Position numbers and translations under genes: made by a program
Notes under the pieces: model-generated
Told to the model about the DNA's origin: nothing
Database searches by the model: none
Seen by the model: only the letters and a program-made list of their open reading frames with translations
In this document: in pieces, positions 15,990 to 24,240 of the stretch
How the letters are laid out: each line of letters starts with the position of its first letter
Position numbering within the stretch: position 1 is the first letter of the stretch
Assembly: GCF_030269685.1 (NCBI RefSeq)
Contig: NZ_BSTT01000007.1
Span: 1-64,000, forward strand
Direction: 5' to 3'
Source of the DNA: Actinomycetospora sp. NBRC 106378
GTDB taxonomy: Bacteria > Actinomycetota > Actinomycetes > Mycobacteriales > Pseudonocardiaceae
DNA: 64,000 nt

Positions 15990-17380
15990 CGCTGGTAGCT
16001 CTCCCCCACCGTCGTCGCGTACTCCTGGGACTGCTCGAGCGCCTCGGCCGGCGTGATCTGCCCGGCGATGGCGGCGCTCAGCTGCTGGCTGACGCGGGTG
16101 CCGAGGTCCTGGAACTCCGGGATCCGCAGGAACTGCACGCCCTGGTAGGGCACGGGCTCCACCGTCGGCTGCTGCGGGTTGGCGCGCACGATCGCGTCCC
16201 GGACCGTGTTGGCGAAGGCGCCGGCAGCCTGCTGGTACTGCGGGCTCTCGTAGGTCGAGGTGCGCGACCCGGGCGGCGCGGACTCCCACCCGAGCTCGTT
16301 GCCGACGCGCTGGATGTACTGCTTCGAGGTCATCCAGCTCATGAACTTCCAGGCGGCGTCCACGCGCGGCGAGGTCTTCGGGATCGCGAGCGACCAGGAG
16401 TACAGCCAGCCGGAGCTCGGGGTCGCGACGACGGGTGCGGGGACGAAGCCCACCTTCCCGACGACCTTCGAGTCCTCGGGGTTGATCACGGTTCCGGCGG
16501 CCGAGGTCGAGTCGTACCACATCGCGACGTTGCCCTGGCTGAACGCGGTGCCGCACTCGGAGAACCCGGCCTGGGAGCCGCCGGCGATCCCGTGCGCCCG
16601 CGCCAGGTCGACGTAGAACTGCGTGGCCTGCTCGAACTGGGGGCTCGTCAGCTGCGCGTTCCACTGCGGGTCGTACCAGCGGCCGCCGAAGGTGTTCACC
16701 ACCGTGTTGAACGGCGCCATCATCTCGCCCCAGCCGGGCTTGCCGCGCAGGCAGATGCCCGCCGTGTTCCCGCCGCGCGCCCGGTCGTCGAGCCGGGCGG
16801 CGGCGTCGGCCACCTGCGGCCAGGTCGGCTGCGGGGGCATCGTCAGGCCGGCCTGGGCGAACAGGTCGGTGCGGTACATGAGGAACGAGGACTCGGCGTA
16901 GAACGGCACCGAGTACATCCGGCCCTCGTAGGACAGCGCGTCGCGGACCGTCGGCAGGAAGTCGTCCCGGTCGTAGCCCGGGGTCCGGGCCATCAGCGGC
17001 TCGAGGTCGGTGAGCCAGCCGTTCTGCGCCCACTGGGGCGTCTCGTAGTTCGAGATCATGACGACGTCGAACTCGCCGCCACCGGTCGCGACCGACGCGG
17101 TGATCTTGGCGCGGGCCTCGTTCTCCGAGAGCGTCACGAACCGCAGCCGGATTCCAGGGTTCTCCCGCTCGAACTCCGGGGACAGCGTGATCGCGTCCTC
17201 CATCTGCGGGTTGGACACGATCGCGACCGTCACGGTCTCCACGCCGTCCTCGGCCCCGAGGGCGCCCGCACCCGAGCACCCCGCCACGAGCGCGAGGAGA
17301 GCTGTCGCGAACAGCGCGAGCGCCGGTCGGCGGCGCCCCCGGGCTGGTCCGGCCGGTCGTCCCGTCGTCGGTCTGCGCAC
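15986..17380 (-). CDS. Polyol/sugar ABC transporter substrate-binding lipoprotein
   Basis: 464 aa. Basic start and hydrophobic segment end in the lipobox LVAGC (Cys35), so this is a membrane-anchored extracytoplasmic lipoprotein. The mature part is a family 1 solute-binding fold (TVAIVSNPQMEDA, PEFERENPGIRLRFV, VVMISNYETPQW, a C-terminal ATTVGESYQ). The WYDSTSAAG and EMMAPFNTVVNTFGGRW segments resemble SmoE-type sorbitol/mannitol binding proteins. GTG start follows three tandem GGGGAC repeats, whose last copies could serve as ribosome site. First gene of the importer operon; the region upstream holds an AAGCGCTT operator. Confidence 0.9.
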   Translation of the reverse strand: MRRPTTGRPAGPARGRRRPALALFATALLALVAGCSGAGALGAEDGVETVTVAIVSNPQMEDAITLSPEFERENPGIRLRFVTLSENEARAKITASVATGGGEFDVVMISNYETPQWAQNGWLTDLEPLMARTPGYDRDDFLPTVRDALSYEGRMYSVPFYAESSFLMYRTDLFAQAGLTMPPQPTWPQVADAAARLDDRARGGNTAGICLRGKPGWGEMMAPFNTVVNTFGGRWYDPQWNAQLTSPQFEQATQFYVDLARAHGIAGGSQAGFSECGTAFSQGNVAMWYDSTSAAGTVINPEDSKVVGKVGFVPAPVVATPSSGWLYSWSLAIPKTSPRVDAAWKFMSWMTSKQYIQRVGNELGWESAPPGSRTSTYESPQYQQAAGAFANTVRDAIVRANPQQPTVEPVPYQGVQFLRIPEFQDLGTRVSQQLSAAIAGQITPAEALEQSQEYATTVGESYQR

Positions 17381-17404
17381 GCCCCGTCCCCGTCCCCGTC
17401 GGCA

Positions 17405-17429
17405 GTGACGTGGTTCACCTGAACGTCAC
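17405..17429. promoter_or_regulatory. Interrupted inverted repeat before importer operon
   Basis: GTTCA (17413-17417) and TGAAC (17420-17424) are separated by CC and flanked by GTGAC and GTCAC. It lies 25-49 nt before the importer start, so it may be a second operator or a leader hairpin. Confidence 0.3.
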
Positions 17430-17463
17430 GTCGGGCGACCGTAGGACTCCTGTCCGTTCGGAC

Positions 17464-17475
17464 GCAAGCGCTTCA
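17464..17475. promoter_or_regulatory. LacI-family operator with AAGCGCTT core
   Basis: The core AAGCGCTT (17466-17473) is identical to that of the polyol dehydrogenase operator; the left flank GC is kept and the right flank is CA instead of GC. It lies in the 200-bp divergent region between the importer operon and the lacI-type gene, so it can control both. Confidence 0.6.
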
Positions 17476-17580
17476 CCGTCACATCTCGGACGGACCTCGG
17501 AATTCCGTGCTCCCTCTCCCGCCCGCCAGTTGGCATCATCGGCGTCGACGAGGACGCACGGCGGAGGCGAGGATCGACGA

Positions 17581-18591
17581 GTGACCACCATGGCGGATGT
17601 CGCTCGCCGTGCCGGCGTCTCGACCGCCACCGTCTCCCACGTCCTCAACAACACGCGGGCGGTCAGCGCCGACACCCGCGCGGCGGTCCTCGCCGCGGTC
17701 GAGGAGACGGCCTACACCCCGAACACGGTGGCGCGCTCGCTCGCGACCAACCGCACCACCACGCTCGGCCTCGTCCTCTCCGCCATCTCCAACCCGTACT
17801 TCGGCGAGCTGCTCTCCTCGGCCGAGTCCGCCGCCGCGGCGGCGGGCTACACGCTGCTGCTGGTCGACCCGCACGAGGACCCGGACTACGAACGCACCGT
17901 GGTGGCCCGGCTGCACCACCACCGCGTGGACGGCGTGGTGCTGGCACCCTCGGCCCGGCCCTGGGCCGCGCTGGAGTACCTCGCCCGCCACGAGGTCCCG
18001 ACGGTGCTGCTGGACCGGCTGATCGCCGACGGGCGCGCCGCCGCGCTGGACCAGGTGGGCAGCGAGAACCACGAGGCGACGGCCACCCTCACCCGCCATC
18101 TCGTCGAGCACGGTCACACCCGGATCGCGCTCGTCGCGGGGCTGCAGGGCCTGACGACCACCGACGAGCGGTGTGCCGGCTTCGGTCGCGCGCTCGACGA
18201 CGCCGGGGTGCCGCGCGACCCCGCCCTCGAGGTGTCCGGGGAGTCCGCGACCGAGCCCGCCCGCGCCGCGATGGCCCGGCTGCTCGCGCTGCCCGAGCCG
18301 CCCACCGCCGTCGTCGTCGGGAACAACAGCATGACGATCGGCGTGATCACCGCCCTGCGCGACGCCGGGGCGCGGGTGCCCGACGACGTCGCCGTCGTGG
18401 CCTTCGACGACTTCGCGTGGGCGGACCTGTTCTCCCCGCGGCTGACCGTCATGGCCCAGCCCTTCGACCGGATCGCGGCCGAGGCGGTCCGTCTCCTGCT
18501 GCGACGGCGGGCCCAGCCCGAGGCCCCGGTCGAGGTGCTGCGGCTCCCGCCGTCGTTCCGGATCCGGGAGAGCTGCGGCTGCGCCGTGTGA
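17581..18591 (+). CDS. LacI-family repressor of the polyol regulon
   Basis: 336 aa. The N-terminal LacI helix-turn-helix and hinge are MADVARRAGVSTATVSHVLNNT through AARSLA-type NTVARSLATNRTTT, followed by a periplasmic-binding-protein-like effector domain (LGLVLSAISNPYFGELLSSAE; GVITALRDAGARVPDDVAVVAFDDF; RESCGC at the end). GTG at 17581 with GAGGA 8-12 nt upstream is preferred; ATG at 17590 is the alternative. Two AAGCGCTT operators, before the importer and before the polyol dehydrogenase, are the probable targets. The gene is followed after 10 nt by the kinase, so it is likely co-transcribed and autoregulated. Confidence 0.93.
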   Translation: MTTMADVARRAGVSTATVSHVLNNTRAVSADTRAAVLAAVEETAYTPNTVARSLATNRTTTLGLVLSAISNPYFGELLSSAESAAAAAGYTLLLVDPHEDPDYERTVVARLHHHRVDGVVLAPSARPWAALEYLARHEVPTVLLDRLIADGRAAALDQVGSENHEATATLTRHLVEHGHTRIALVAGLQGLTTTDERCAGFGRALDDAGVPRDPALEVSGESATEPARAAMARLLALPEPPTAVVVGNNSMTIGVITALRDAGARVPDDVAVVAFDDFAWADLFSPRLTVMAQPFDRIAAEAVRLLLRRRAQPEAPVEVLRLPPSFRIRESCGCAV

Positions 18592-18601
18592 GCATGGGCG
18601 C

Positions 18602-20008
18602 ATGCCCACCCACGTGATCGGGGTCGACTCCTCCACCCAGGCCACCAAGGTCGTCGTCGTCGATCCCGACGACGGGTCCGTCGTCCGCGAGGCCCGCCGG
18701 GCCCACCCGGAGGGGACCGAGGTCGACCCGCGCAGCTGGTGGACCGCCCTGTGCGACGCGCTCACCGAGGTCGGCACCGACGACGTCGGGGCCATCGCCG
18801 TCGCCGGTCAGCAGCACGGGATGGTGCTGTGCGACGGGCGCGGCGAACCGGTGCGCGACGCCCTGCTCTGGAACGACACCCGCTCCGCCGACGCCGGCCG
18901 GGACCTCGTCGACGAGCTCGGCGGGCCGAGCGCGTGGGCGGACGCGGTGGGCACCGTGCCGGTCGCGAGCATCACGGCGACCAAGCTGCGCTGGACGTCG
19001 CGGGCCGAGCCGGACACCGCCGCGCGGGCCCGCGCCGTGATGCTCCCGCACGACTGGCTCACGTGGCGGCTGCGCGGCGGCGCCCGGGCCGGCGCCGAGC
19101 CGGCGACCGACCGCGGGGACGCCTCGGGCACCGGCTACTGGTCGCCGCACACCGGGGACTACCGGCCCGACCTGCTGGAGCTCGCCTTCGGCCGGGCGCT
19201 CGACGTGCCGCGGGTGGCCGCGCCGGGCGAGTCCGTGGGGCGGGGCCACGAGCACGGGCCGGTGCCCGGCGCGGTCGTCGCGCCCGGTACCGGGGACAAC
19301 ATGGGTGCCGCGCTGGCGATCGGCACCGGCCCCGGGGAGCTGATCGTCTCGATCGGGACGTCCGGGACGGTGTTCGTCGCGGCCGACCGCCCGACCGCGG
19401 ACCCGTCGGGGCTCGTCGCGGGCTTCGCCGACGCCCGCGGCGGCTTCCTGCCGCTGGTGTGCACGCTCAACGCCGCGCGGGTGCTCGGCGTCGGAGCCAC
19501 CCTGCTCGGTGTCGACCCGGCCGGCTTCGACGAACTCGCCCTGGCCGCGGAGCCGGGCGCCGGCGGGCTGGTGCTGGTCCCCTACCTGGAGGGCGAGCGC
19601 ACCCCCGACCGACCCGATGCCACCGGGACGGTCGCCGGTCTCACCAACGCGAACGGCACCCGCGAGAACCTCGCCCGCGCCGTCGTCGAGGGGATGCTGT
19701 GCGGGCTGGCCGCCGGCGTCGAGGCGCTGGCGGACGTCGGCATCGAGGGTTCGAAGGTCCTGCTCATCGGGGGTGGCAGCCGCTCCCGGGCGGTCTCGGC
19801 GATCGCGCCGGCGGTCTTCGGGCTCGACGTCGAGGTGCTCGCCCCGGCCGAGTACGTGGCCCTGGGCGCGGCCCGGCAGGCGGCCTGGGCCCTCACCGGC
19901 GTGGAGCCGGAGTGGCGGATCGCCCGGGACGCCGTGGTGGAGGCCACCGACGCCGACCGGCAGGCGGCCCACCACGTGCGGGAGGCCTACGCGAAGATCG
20001 TCGGGTGA
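18602..20008 (+). CDS. xylB: Xylulokinase (FGGY family)
   Basis: 468 aa FGGY sugar kinase. N-terminal phosphate loop GVDSSTQATKVVVVD, the xylulose-type GQQHGMVLCD and LLWNDTRS, the catalytic Asp region GTGDNMGAALAIGTGP, and the adenosine motif LLIGGGSRSRAVSAIAP are present. The QHGM and WNDTR motifs point to xylulose rather than glycerol or gluconate. It phosphorylates D-xylulose to xylulose 5-phosphate for the pentose phosphate pathway, which would be the ketose made from D-arabitol by the polyol dehydrogenase. ATG start 10 nt after the regulator gene; its stop overlaps the next gene by 4 nt (GTGA). Confidence 0.9.
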   Translation: MPTHVIGVDSSTQATKVVVVDPDDGSVVREARRAHPEGTEVDPRSWWTALCDALTEVGTDDVGAIAVAGQQHGMVLCDGRGEPVRDALLWNDTRSADAGRDLVDELGGPSAWADAVGTVPVASITATKLRWTSRAEPDTAARARAVMLPHDWLTWRLRGGARAGAEPATDRGDASGTGYWSPHTGDYRPDLLELAFGRALDVPRVAAPGESVGRGHEHGPVPGAVVAPGTGDNMGAALAIGTGPGELIVSIGTSGTVFVAADRPTADPSGLVAGFADARGGFLPLVCTLNAARVLGVGATLLGVDPAGFDELALAAEPGAGGLVLVPYLEGERTPDRPDATGTVAGLTNANGTRENLARAVVEGMLCGLAAGVEALADVGIEGSKVLLIGGGSRSRAVSAIAPAVFGLDVEVLAPAEYVALGAARQAAWALTGVEPEWRIARDAVVEATDADRQAAHHVREAYAKIVG

Positions 20009-20763
20009 GCGACGCCGAACGGATCCCGCTGGTCGAGGACGACCTGGACCAGCCCGGCATCATCGCGCCCGGCGCGATGCGCACGCACGGGACCGTGCCG
20101 CCCGACGTCGTGCTCTGCTTCTTCCCCGAGGTCCTGACCGCACTCGCGCAGCGGCACCCGGAGATCGCCGCGCTGCATTCGGAGAACGGCCGCTCCCCCG
20201 TGTACGGCGTCCCGCTGGCCGACGGCCGGACGGTCGCGGTGGCCCACCCGGGGGTCGGATCGCCCATGGCGGCGGCCAGCCTGGAGGAGCTCATCGTGCT
20301 CGGCGGCCGGCGGTTCACCGCGGTCGGCGGCGCGGGTGTCCTGGTGCCCGACCTCGTCCTCGGGCACGCGGTCGTGGTGTCCTCCGCCCTGCGCGACGAG
20401 GGCACGTCGTTCCACTACCTGCCGGCCGGCCGGGTGGTCGAGGCCGACCCGGGCGGCGTCGACGCCCTGGTGGCGGCCCTGCACGCGGCCGACGTCGCCC
20501 ACACCGTCGGGCGCACCTGGACCACCGACGCCGTCTACCGCGAGACCCGGACCCGCACCGACCGCCGCCGTGCGGAGGGCTGCCTCGCCGTCGAGATGGA
20601 GGCCTCGGCCCTCATCGCGGTCGCCCGCTTCCGCGGGGTGGCGTTCTCCCAGGTGCTCTTCGCCGGGGACTCCCTGGCCGGCGAGCAGTGGGACAGCCGC
20701 CGGTGGACGACCGCCGCCGAGGCCCGGGCCGCCCTCGTCGACGTGCTGGTCAGCTCCCGGTGA
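20005..20763 (+). CDS. Nucleoside phosphorylase (PNP/UDP family)
   Basis: 252 aa, uridine/purine nucleoside phosphorylase fold. Recognisable pieces are VAHPGVGSPMAAASLEELI, TAVGGAGVLVPDLVLGHAVVVSSALRDEGTSFHY and the ribose-binding Glu segment CLAVEMEASALIAVARFRG. It cleaves a nucleoside with phosphate to ribose 1-phosphate and base; the base cannot be predicted. GTG at 20005 overlaps the xylB stop, so it is translationally coupled to the kinase, an unusual partner in a polyol operon. Its 3' end overlaps the convergent protease by 14 bp. Many related proteins are annotated as uridine phosphorylase-like without biochemical proof. Confidence 0.85.
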   Translation: MSDAERIPLVEDDLDQPGIIAPGAMRTHGTVPPDVVLCFFPEVLTALAQRHPEIAALHSENGRSPVYGVPLADGRTVAVAHPGVGSPMAAASLEELIVLGGRRFTAVGGAGVLVPDLVLGHAVVVSSALRDEGTSFHYLPAGRVVEADPGGVDALVAALHAADVAHTVGRTWTTDAVYRETRTRTDRRRAEGCLAVEMEASALIAVARFRGVAFSQVLFAGDSLAGEQWDSRRWTTAAEARAALVDVLVSSR

Positions 20764-21742
20764 CCAGGGTCAGGCCGAACTGGTTGAGGATCGGACGCAG
20801 CGGCTGGAAGTAGCTCGTGCCGCCCGTGGTGCAGGTGCCGGTACCCCCCGAGAGCAGACCCTGGGCCTGGGCAGTGCCCGGCGCGAGGAACGAGCCCCCG
20901 GAGTCGCCGGACTCGGCGCAGGCGCTGGTCTGCGTGAGCCCCTGCACGGTGACGCCGTTGCCGTAGTTGACGGTGACGTTCTTCGCCTGGATCACGCCGC
21001 AGTGGTAGCCCGAGGTCGAGCCGGAGCGGCACACCTGCGTGCCCACCGGGGCCTCGGTGGCGCCGGTGACCGCGGGGCCACCCGAGACCTGGCCGCTGCC
21101 GCGCCAGGCCGCCATGTTGGTGACCTGGATGATCCCGTAGTCGGCGTTCGGCCACGCGGTGCGGGCGACGGTGCCGATCGTCTGTCCGTTCGGGCCCGAC
21201 CAGCTCGAGGTGTTCTGCGTGCAGTGTCCGGCGGTGAGCAGGTAGGTCGTGGTGTTCCGCCGCACCGAGAAGCCGTCGGAGCAGCGGATCCCGCTGCGCG
21301 TGGTCGTGCCGCCCGAGGTCGTCGTGCTGGTCACCGTCGTGATCGCGGCGCCGCCGACCAGCGGAGCGGCGGCGAGCGGCCGGACGGGCGCCGACATCGG
21401 CTGCACCCGGACCGCCGCGGGGTTCTCGTCCGCGGCGAAGTCGGTCGCGGCCTTGGTGGCCGGGCCGACCACGGCGACGACGGTCTGGTTGGTCGCCGGG
21501 TCGACGTACCAGGCGGTCACGTTGGCCGGCGCACGCCCGCGTCGCTCGTCCATGCGCTGCTTCGCGGCCTGCCCGGCCCGGGGCTCCACCGGGGTGGGCC
21601 GGTTGGTCGAGCCGGGGCCGGACGGCAGGGGCGGCGGGGTCGGGGTCTGCGCGAGGGCGGGCACGGCCAGCGCGAGCACCGCGGCGAGGGCCAGCGCCAC
21701 CACGGCGCCGGCGCGGCGGGTGAGCGGGTCGGTGAGGGGCAC
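20750..21742 (-). CDS. Secreted S1 serine protease (streptogrisin-like)
   Basis: 330 aa. A Sec signal peptide (hydrophobic to about residue 31, AxA-type end PALAQ) and a proline-rich plus propeptide-like region (to about 150) precede a chymotrypsin-fold domain. The triad is His in LLTAGHCTQ, Asp in WPNADYGIIQ and Ser in CAESGDSGGSF; three disulfide pairs are likely (Cys around SGIRCSDG/GHC, VCRS/YHC, SAC/GTC). This matches streptogrisin/alpha-lytic S1 enzymes, although the propeptide is short. GTG start has GGAGGA upstream. Encoded opposite to the nucleoside phosphorylase gene, not part of the polyol regulon. Confidence 0.92.
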   Translation of the reverse strand: MPLTDPLTRRAGAVVALALAAVLALAVPALAQTPTPPPLPSGPGSTNRPTPVEPRAGQAAKQRMDERRGRAPANVTAWYVDPATNQTVVAVVGPATKAATDFAADENPAAVRVQPMSAPVRPLAAAPLVGGAAITTVTSTTTSGGTTTRSGIRCSDGFSVRRNTTTYLLTAGHCTQNTSSWSGPNGQTIGTVARTAWPNADYGIIQVTNMAAWRGSGQVSGGPAVTGATEAPVGTQVCRSGSTSGYHCGVIQAKNVTVNYGNGVTVQGLTQTSACAESGDSGGSFLAPGTAQAQGLLSGGTGTCTTGGTSYFQPLRPILNQFGLTLVTGS

Positions 21743-21933
21743 GCGGGATCCTCCGGGTCGGGCAGCTGCGCGGACGGTGAGCAGTCGTGCGTCGGGGGTA
21801 TCGCCGCCGCCGCACCCGCTATTACTCCGTTCGGCCTAATCACCGACGTGGGTGACCCTACGTCCACCGCTCCGGCCGCGCCCGTCGTCGTCGCCCGGAC
21901 GGGGTGGGGCCGCCGACCGGCCGCACGCCGCGG

Positions 21934-22002
21934 AAAAGGCGTCGGATCGCTTTCCCGACCCTTTTCGCCCGTCGTCGGGAAATAGTTTCCCGACGGCGGG
22001 CG
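21934..22002 (+). promoter_or_regulatory. Nested TTTCCCGAC inverted repeats
   Basis: TTTCCCGAC at 21951-21959 and 21986-21994 flanks its complement GTCGGGAAA at 21974-21982. The second pair extends to 17-nt arms (21966-21982 and 21986-22002, one mismatch, 3-nt loop). AAAAGGCGTCGG (21934-21945) can also pair with the first copy. Either a leader with exclusive hairpins or a cluster of protein-binding sites. Confidence 0.5.
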
Positions 22003-22024
22003 GGGTCGGCTCGGGCCCCTCGGC

Positions 22025-22030
22025 TATCGT
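22025..22030 (+). promoter_or_regulatory. TATCGT -10 box, leaderless promoter
   Basis: TATCGT ends 6 nt before the GTG at 22037. No clear -35; the long inverted repeat ends exactly where the -35 would begin (22002), as expected for an activator- or repressor-bound site. Confidence 0.4.
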
Positions 22031-22036
22031 GGCGCC

Positions 22037-22609
22037 GTGGCCGACCGCTGGGATCCGCGACCGGGCGGCGGACGGGCTCCCCGTCCGGCCGGGCCGTCGC
22101 GCTGGTCCACCGGCTCCCTCGGCCGGTCGCCACGCCCCGACCGGCCCGCCCCCCGGCGTCCGGCGCGCGACCCGCAGCCCCGTCAGGCCGGACGCTTCGC
22201 CGTCGGCCCGGGGTTCCCGTGGCCGCTCGTCTCCGCAGGTGCCCTGGTGGCGACGGCGCTGCTGGCCTGGCTGCTGCAGAACCGCGCCGGGATCCTCGGG
22301 TTGCTCTTCCCGGTCGGCTACCTCGTGGTCAGCCTCGTCGCGGTCTGCGCCGTCCGGGTGGACGGGGTGCTCGTGCCGGCGCTGCAGGCGCCCGTGGTCG
22401 CCCTCCTCGGCCTGGTCGTGGCGGCGATCGTCCGTGGCGACACGGCCGGCAGCACGCTGTTCCTCCTCGGTGTCTTCGCGCCGCTCGCGCAATTGTTCTG
22501 GTGGATGCTCGTCGCACTCGTGGGCAGTGCACTCGTCGGATTCCTGCGATTCCGGGAGGCGAATCCCGGTTTCTCGGTCCTGGGCGCCGTCCGCGGTGTG
22601 AGGGCGTGA
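22037..22609 (+). CDS. DUF6542-type membrane protein
   Basis: 190 aa. About 55 residues of Pro/Arg-rich cytoplasmic sequence precede four predicted membrane helices (WPLVSAGALVATALLAWLL, GLLFPVGYLVVSLVAVCAV, APVVALLGLVVAAIV, LGVFAPLAQLFWWMLVALVG). This helix set is characteristic of an actinobacterial family (DUF6542) found next to cell-wall ligase genes; its function is unknown. The gene has a leaderless-type promoter, and its stop shares a nucleotide with the LCP start (TGATG), so the two proteins are probably made together. Confidence 0.75.
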   Translation: MADRWDPRPGGGRAPRPAGPSRWSTGSLGRSPRPDRPAPRRPARDPQPRQAGRFAVGPGFPWPLVSAGALVATALLAWLLQNRAGILGLLFPVGYLVVSLVAVCAVRVDGVLVPALQAPVVALLGLVVAAIVRGDTAGSTLFLLGVFAPLAQLFWWMLVALVGSALVGFLRFREANPGFSVLGAVRGVRA

Positions 22610-24240
22610 TGGCGGGCGAGGATTCCGGTCGTCCCGGGCAGTTCCGGATGCCCCGGCGCGGGGACACCCGGCCCGAGGGCGGCTCGCCCGCGCCACGGCC
22701 CGGTCCGCCGCCGGCCCGCCCCGCGGGTCCCCCGCCCGGCGCGCGCCCCGGACCGGCCGGTCCCGGGCCGGGGATGCCACCTCCCGCAGGCCCCGGTCCG
22801 TCGGGCCCGCCGGGACCCGCCGCTCCGCGCCCGGGCGCCCGCGGCGCGCCGGGGCGGCCGGCCGGGCCGGGTGGGTCGCCGCCCCCGGGACCGCCCCCGC
22901 GCCGCCCGGCGCCGACCCCCACCCGGGTCGCCCCGTCCCCCGTGCCCGGTGGGCCGGACCGGCCCGACGGAGCCGGGGACGGCCCGTCGTCGGGACGGGG
23001 TGGCGGTGCCGTCGCGCTGCTCGAGCGCATCCGGATCCACGCGACCAGCCGCGTGCTGCTCCTCGTGCTCGCCGCCGCGTCGGTGATCGTCCTGCTGATC
23101 TCGGGGGCGACGGTGCTCGCCGCGCGGACCTTCGACTCCGGGCTCTCGCGCGTCGACGTCATCTCGACGTCGTTCGGGTCGATCTTCGGCACCGACGAGA
23201 ACATCCTGCTCGTCGGACTCGACACCCGCACCGACTCGTTCGGCAACCCGTTGCCGAAGGACATCCTGGCGTCGCTCAACGCGGGGGCAGGCGACTCCGG
23301 CGGCGACTCCACCGACACGATCATCGTGCTGCACATCCCCGGGGGCGGCGGACCCGCCACCGGGTTCTCGATCCCGCGCGACTCCTACGTCGACGTCACG
23401 GGCGGGTTCGGCACCCACAAGATCAACTCGGCGTACTCCTACGGCTCGAACGCGGCCCGGCAGGAGCTGTCGAAGGACGGCGTGCGTGGGAGCGACCTCG
23501 CCGTGCAGGCGGGTGCCGCGGGAGCGAAGACGACGATCGGCGCCGTCGAGGGCCTCACCGGTCTGACCATCACGCACTTCGCCGCGGTGAACCTCGCCGG
23601 GTTCGCGCAGATCAGCGAGGCGATCGGCGGCGTACCGGTCTGTCTGAACAAGGCCGTCGACGACTCGTTCTCGGGGGCGAAGTTCCCGGCCGGCCAGACC
23701 ACGGTCTCCGGTCCGCAGGCGCTCGCCTTCGTCCGACAGCGCCACGGCCTGCCCGGCGGCGACCTGGACCGCGCGCGGCGCCAGCAGGTCTTCCTGTCCA
23801 GCATGGCCCGCACCGTGCTCTCGTCGGACACCCTGACCGACTCGACCAAGCGGAACGCGCTGATCGACGCGGTCGACAAGGCCGTGACGGTGGACCGCCA
23901 GCTCGACGTCCTCGACCTCGCCACGCAGGTGCAGGGCGTCAGCTCGGGCTCGATCGGCTTCCACACCATCCCGATCGTCAACGCCAGCTACGACACCGCC
24001 GAGGACGGCGAAGCGGTCAAGGTCGACCCGTCGGCGGTGCAGAAGTACATCTCGGACACGATCTCCGGGGCCGGCGACACGACGACCGCGCCGAAGGCGA
24101 GCGGCTCGTCGGGGAGCGCGGCGGGCTCCAACACCGGCGGGTCCTCCCCCGGCAGCGCGGCGCCGAAGACGAGCGCCGCCCCGGCCGTGCCCGCCGAGGA
24201 CGCGGGCACCACCGCGCCGACGGTGCCCTGCGTCAACTGA
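22609..24240 (+). CDS. LytR-CpsA-Psr (LCP) cell-wall glycopolymer ligase
   Basis: 543 aa. A long Pro/Gly-rich cytoplasmic stretch (residues 1 to about 130) is followed by one membrane helix (VLLLVLAAASVIVLLISG) and an extracytoplasmic LCP domain. Family motifs are ILLVGLDTRTD, GDSTDTIIVLHIP, FSIPRDSYVDV, GTHKINSAYSYG, the arginine-rich LAFVRQRHGLPGGDLDRARRQQ and TVDRQLDVLDLA. These enzymes transfer lipid-linked glycopolymers (for actinomycetes, arabinogalactan or teichoic-type polymers) to peptidoglycan. A Ser/Thr/Ala-rich tail follows. Start ATG 22609; an in-frame GTG at 22606 is equivalent. Coupled to the DUF6542 gene. Confidence 0.93.
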   Translation: MAGEDSGRPGQFRMPRRGDTRPEGGSPAPRPGPPPARPAGPPPGARPGPAGPGPGMPPPAGPGPSGPPGPAAPRPGARGAPGRPAGPGGSPPPGPPPRRPAPTPTRVAPSPVPGGPDRPDGAGDGPSSGRGGGAVALLERIRIHATSRVLLLVLAAASVIVLLISGATVLAARTFDSGLSRVDVISTSFGSIFGTDENILLVGLDTRTDSFGNPLPKDILASLNAGAGDSGGDSTDTIIVLHIPGGGGPATGFSIPRDSYVDVTGGFGTHKINSAYSYGSNAARQELSKDGVRGSDLAVQAGAAGAKTTIGAVEGLTGLTITHFAAVNLAGFAQISEAIGGVPVCLNKAVDDSFSGAKFPAGQTTVSGPQALAFVRQRHGLPGGDLDRARRQQVFLSSMARTVLSSDTLTDSTKRNALIDAVDKAVTVDRQLDVLDLATQVQGVSSGSIGFHTIPIVNASYDTAEDGEAVKVDPSAVQKYISDTISGAGDTTTAPKASGSSGSAAGSNTGGSSPGSAAPKTSAAPAVPAEDAGTTAPTVPCVN

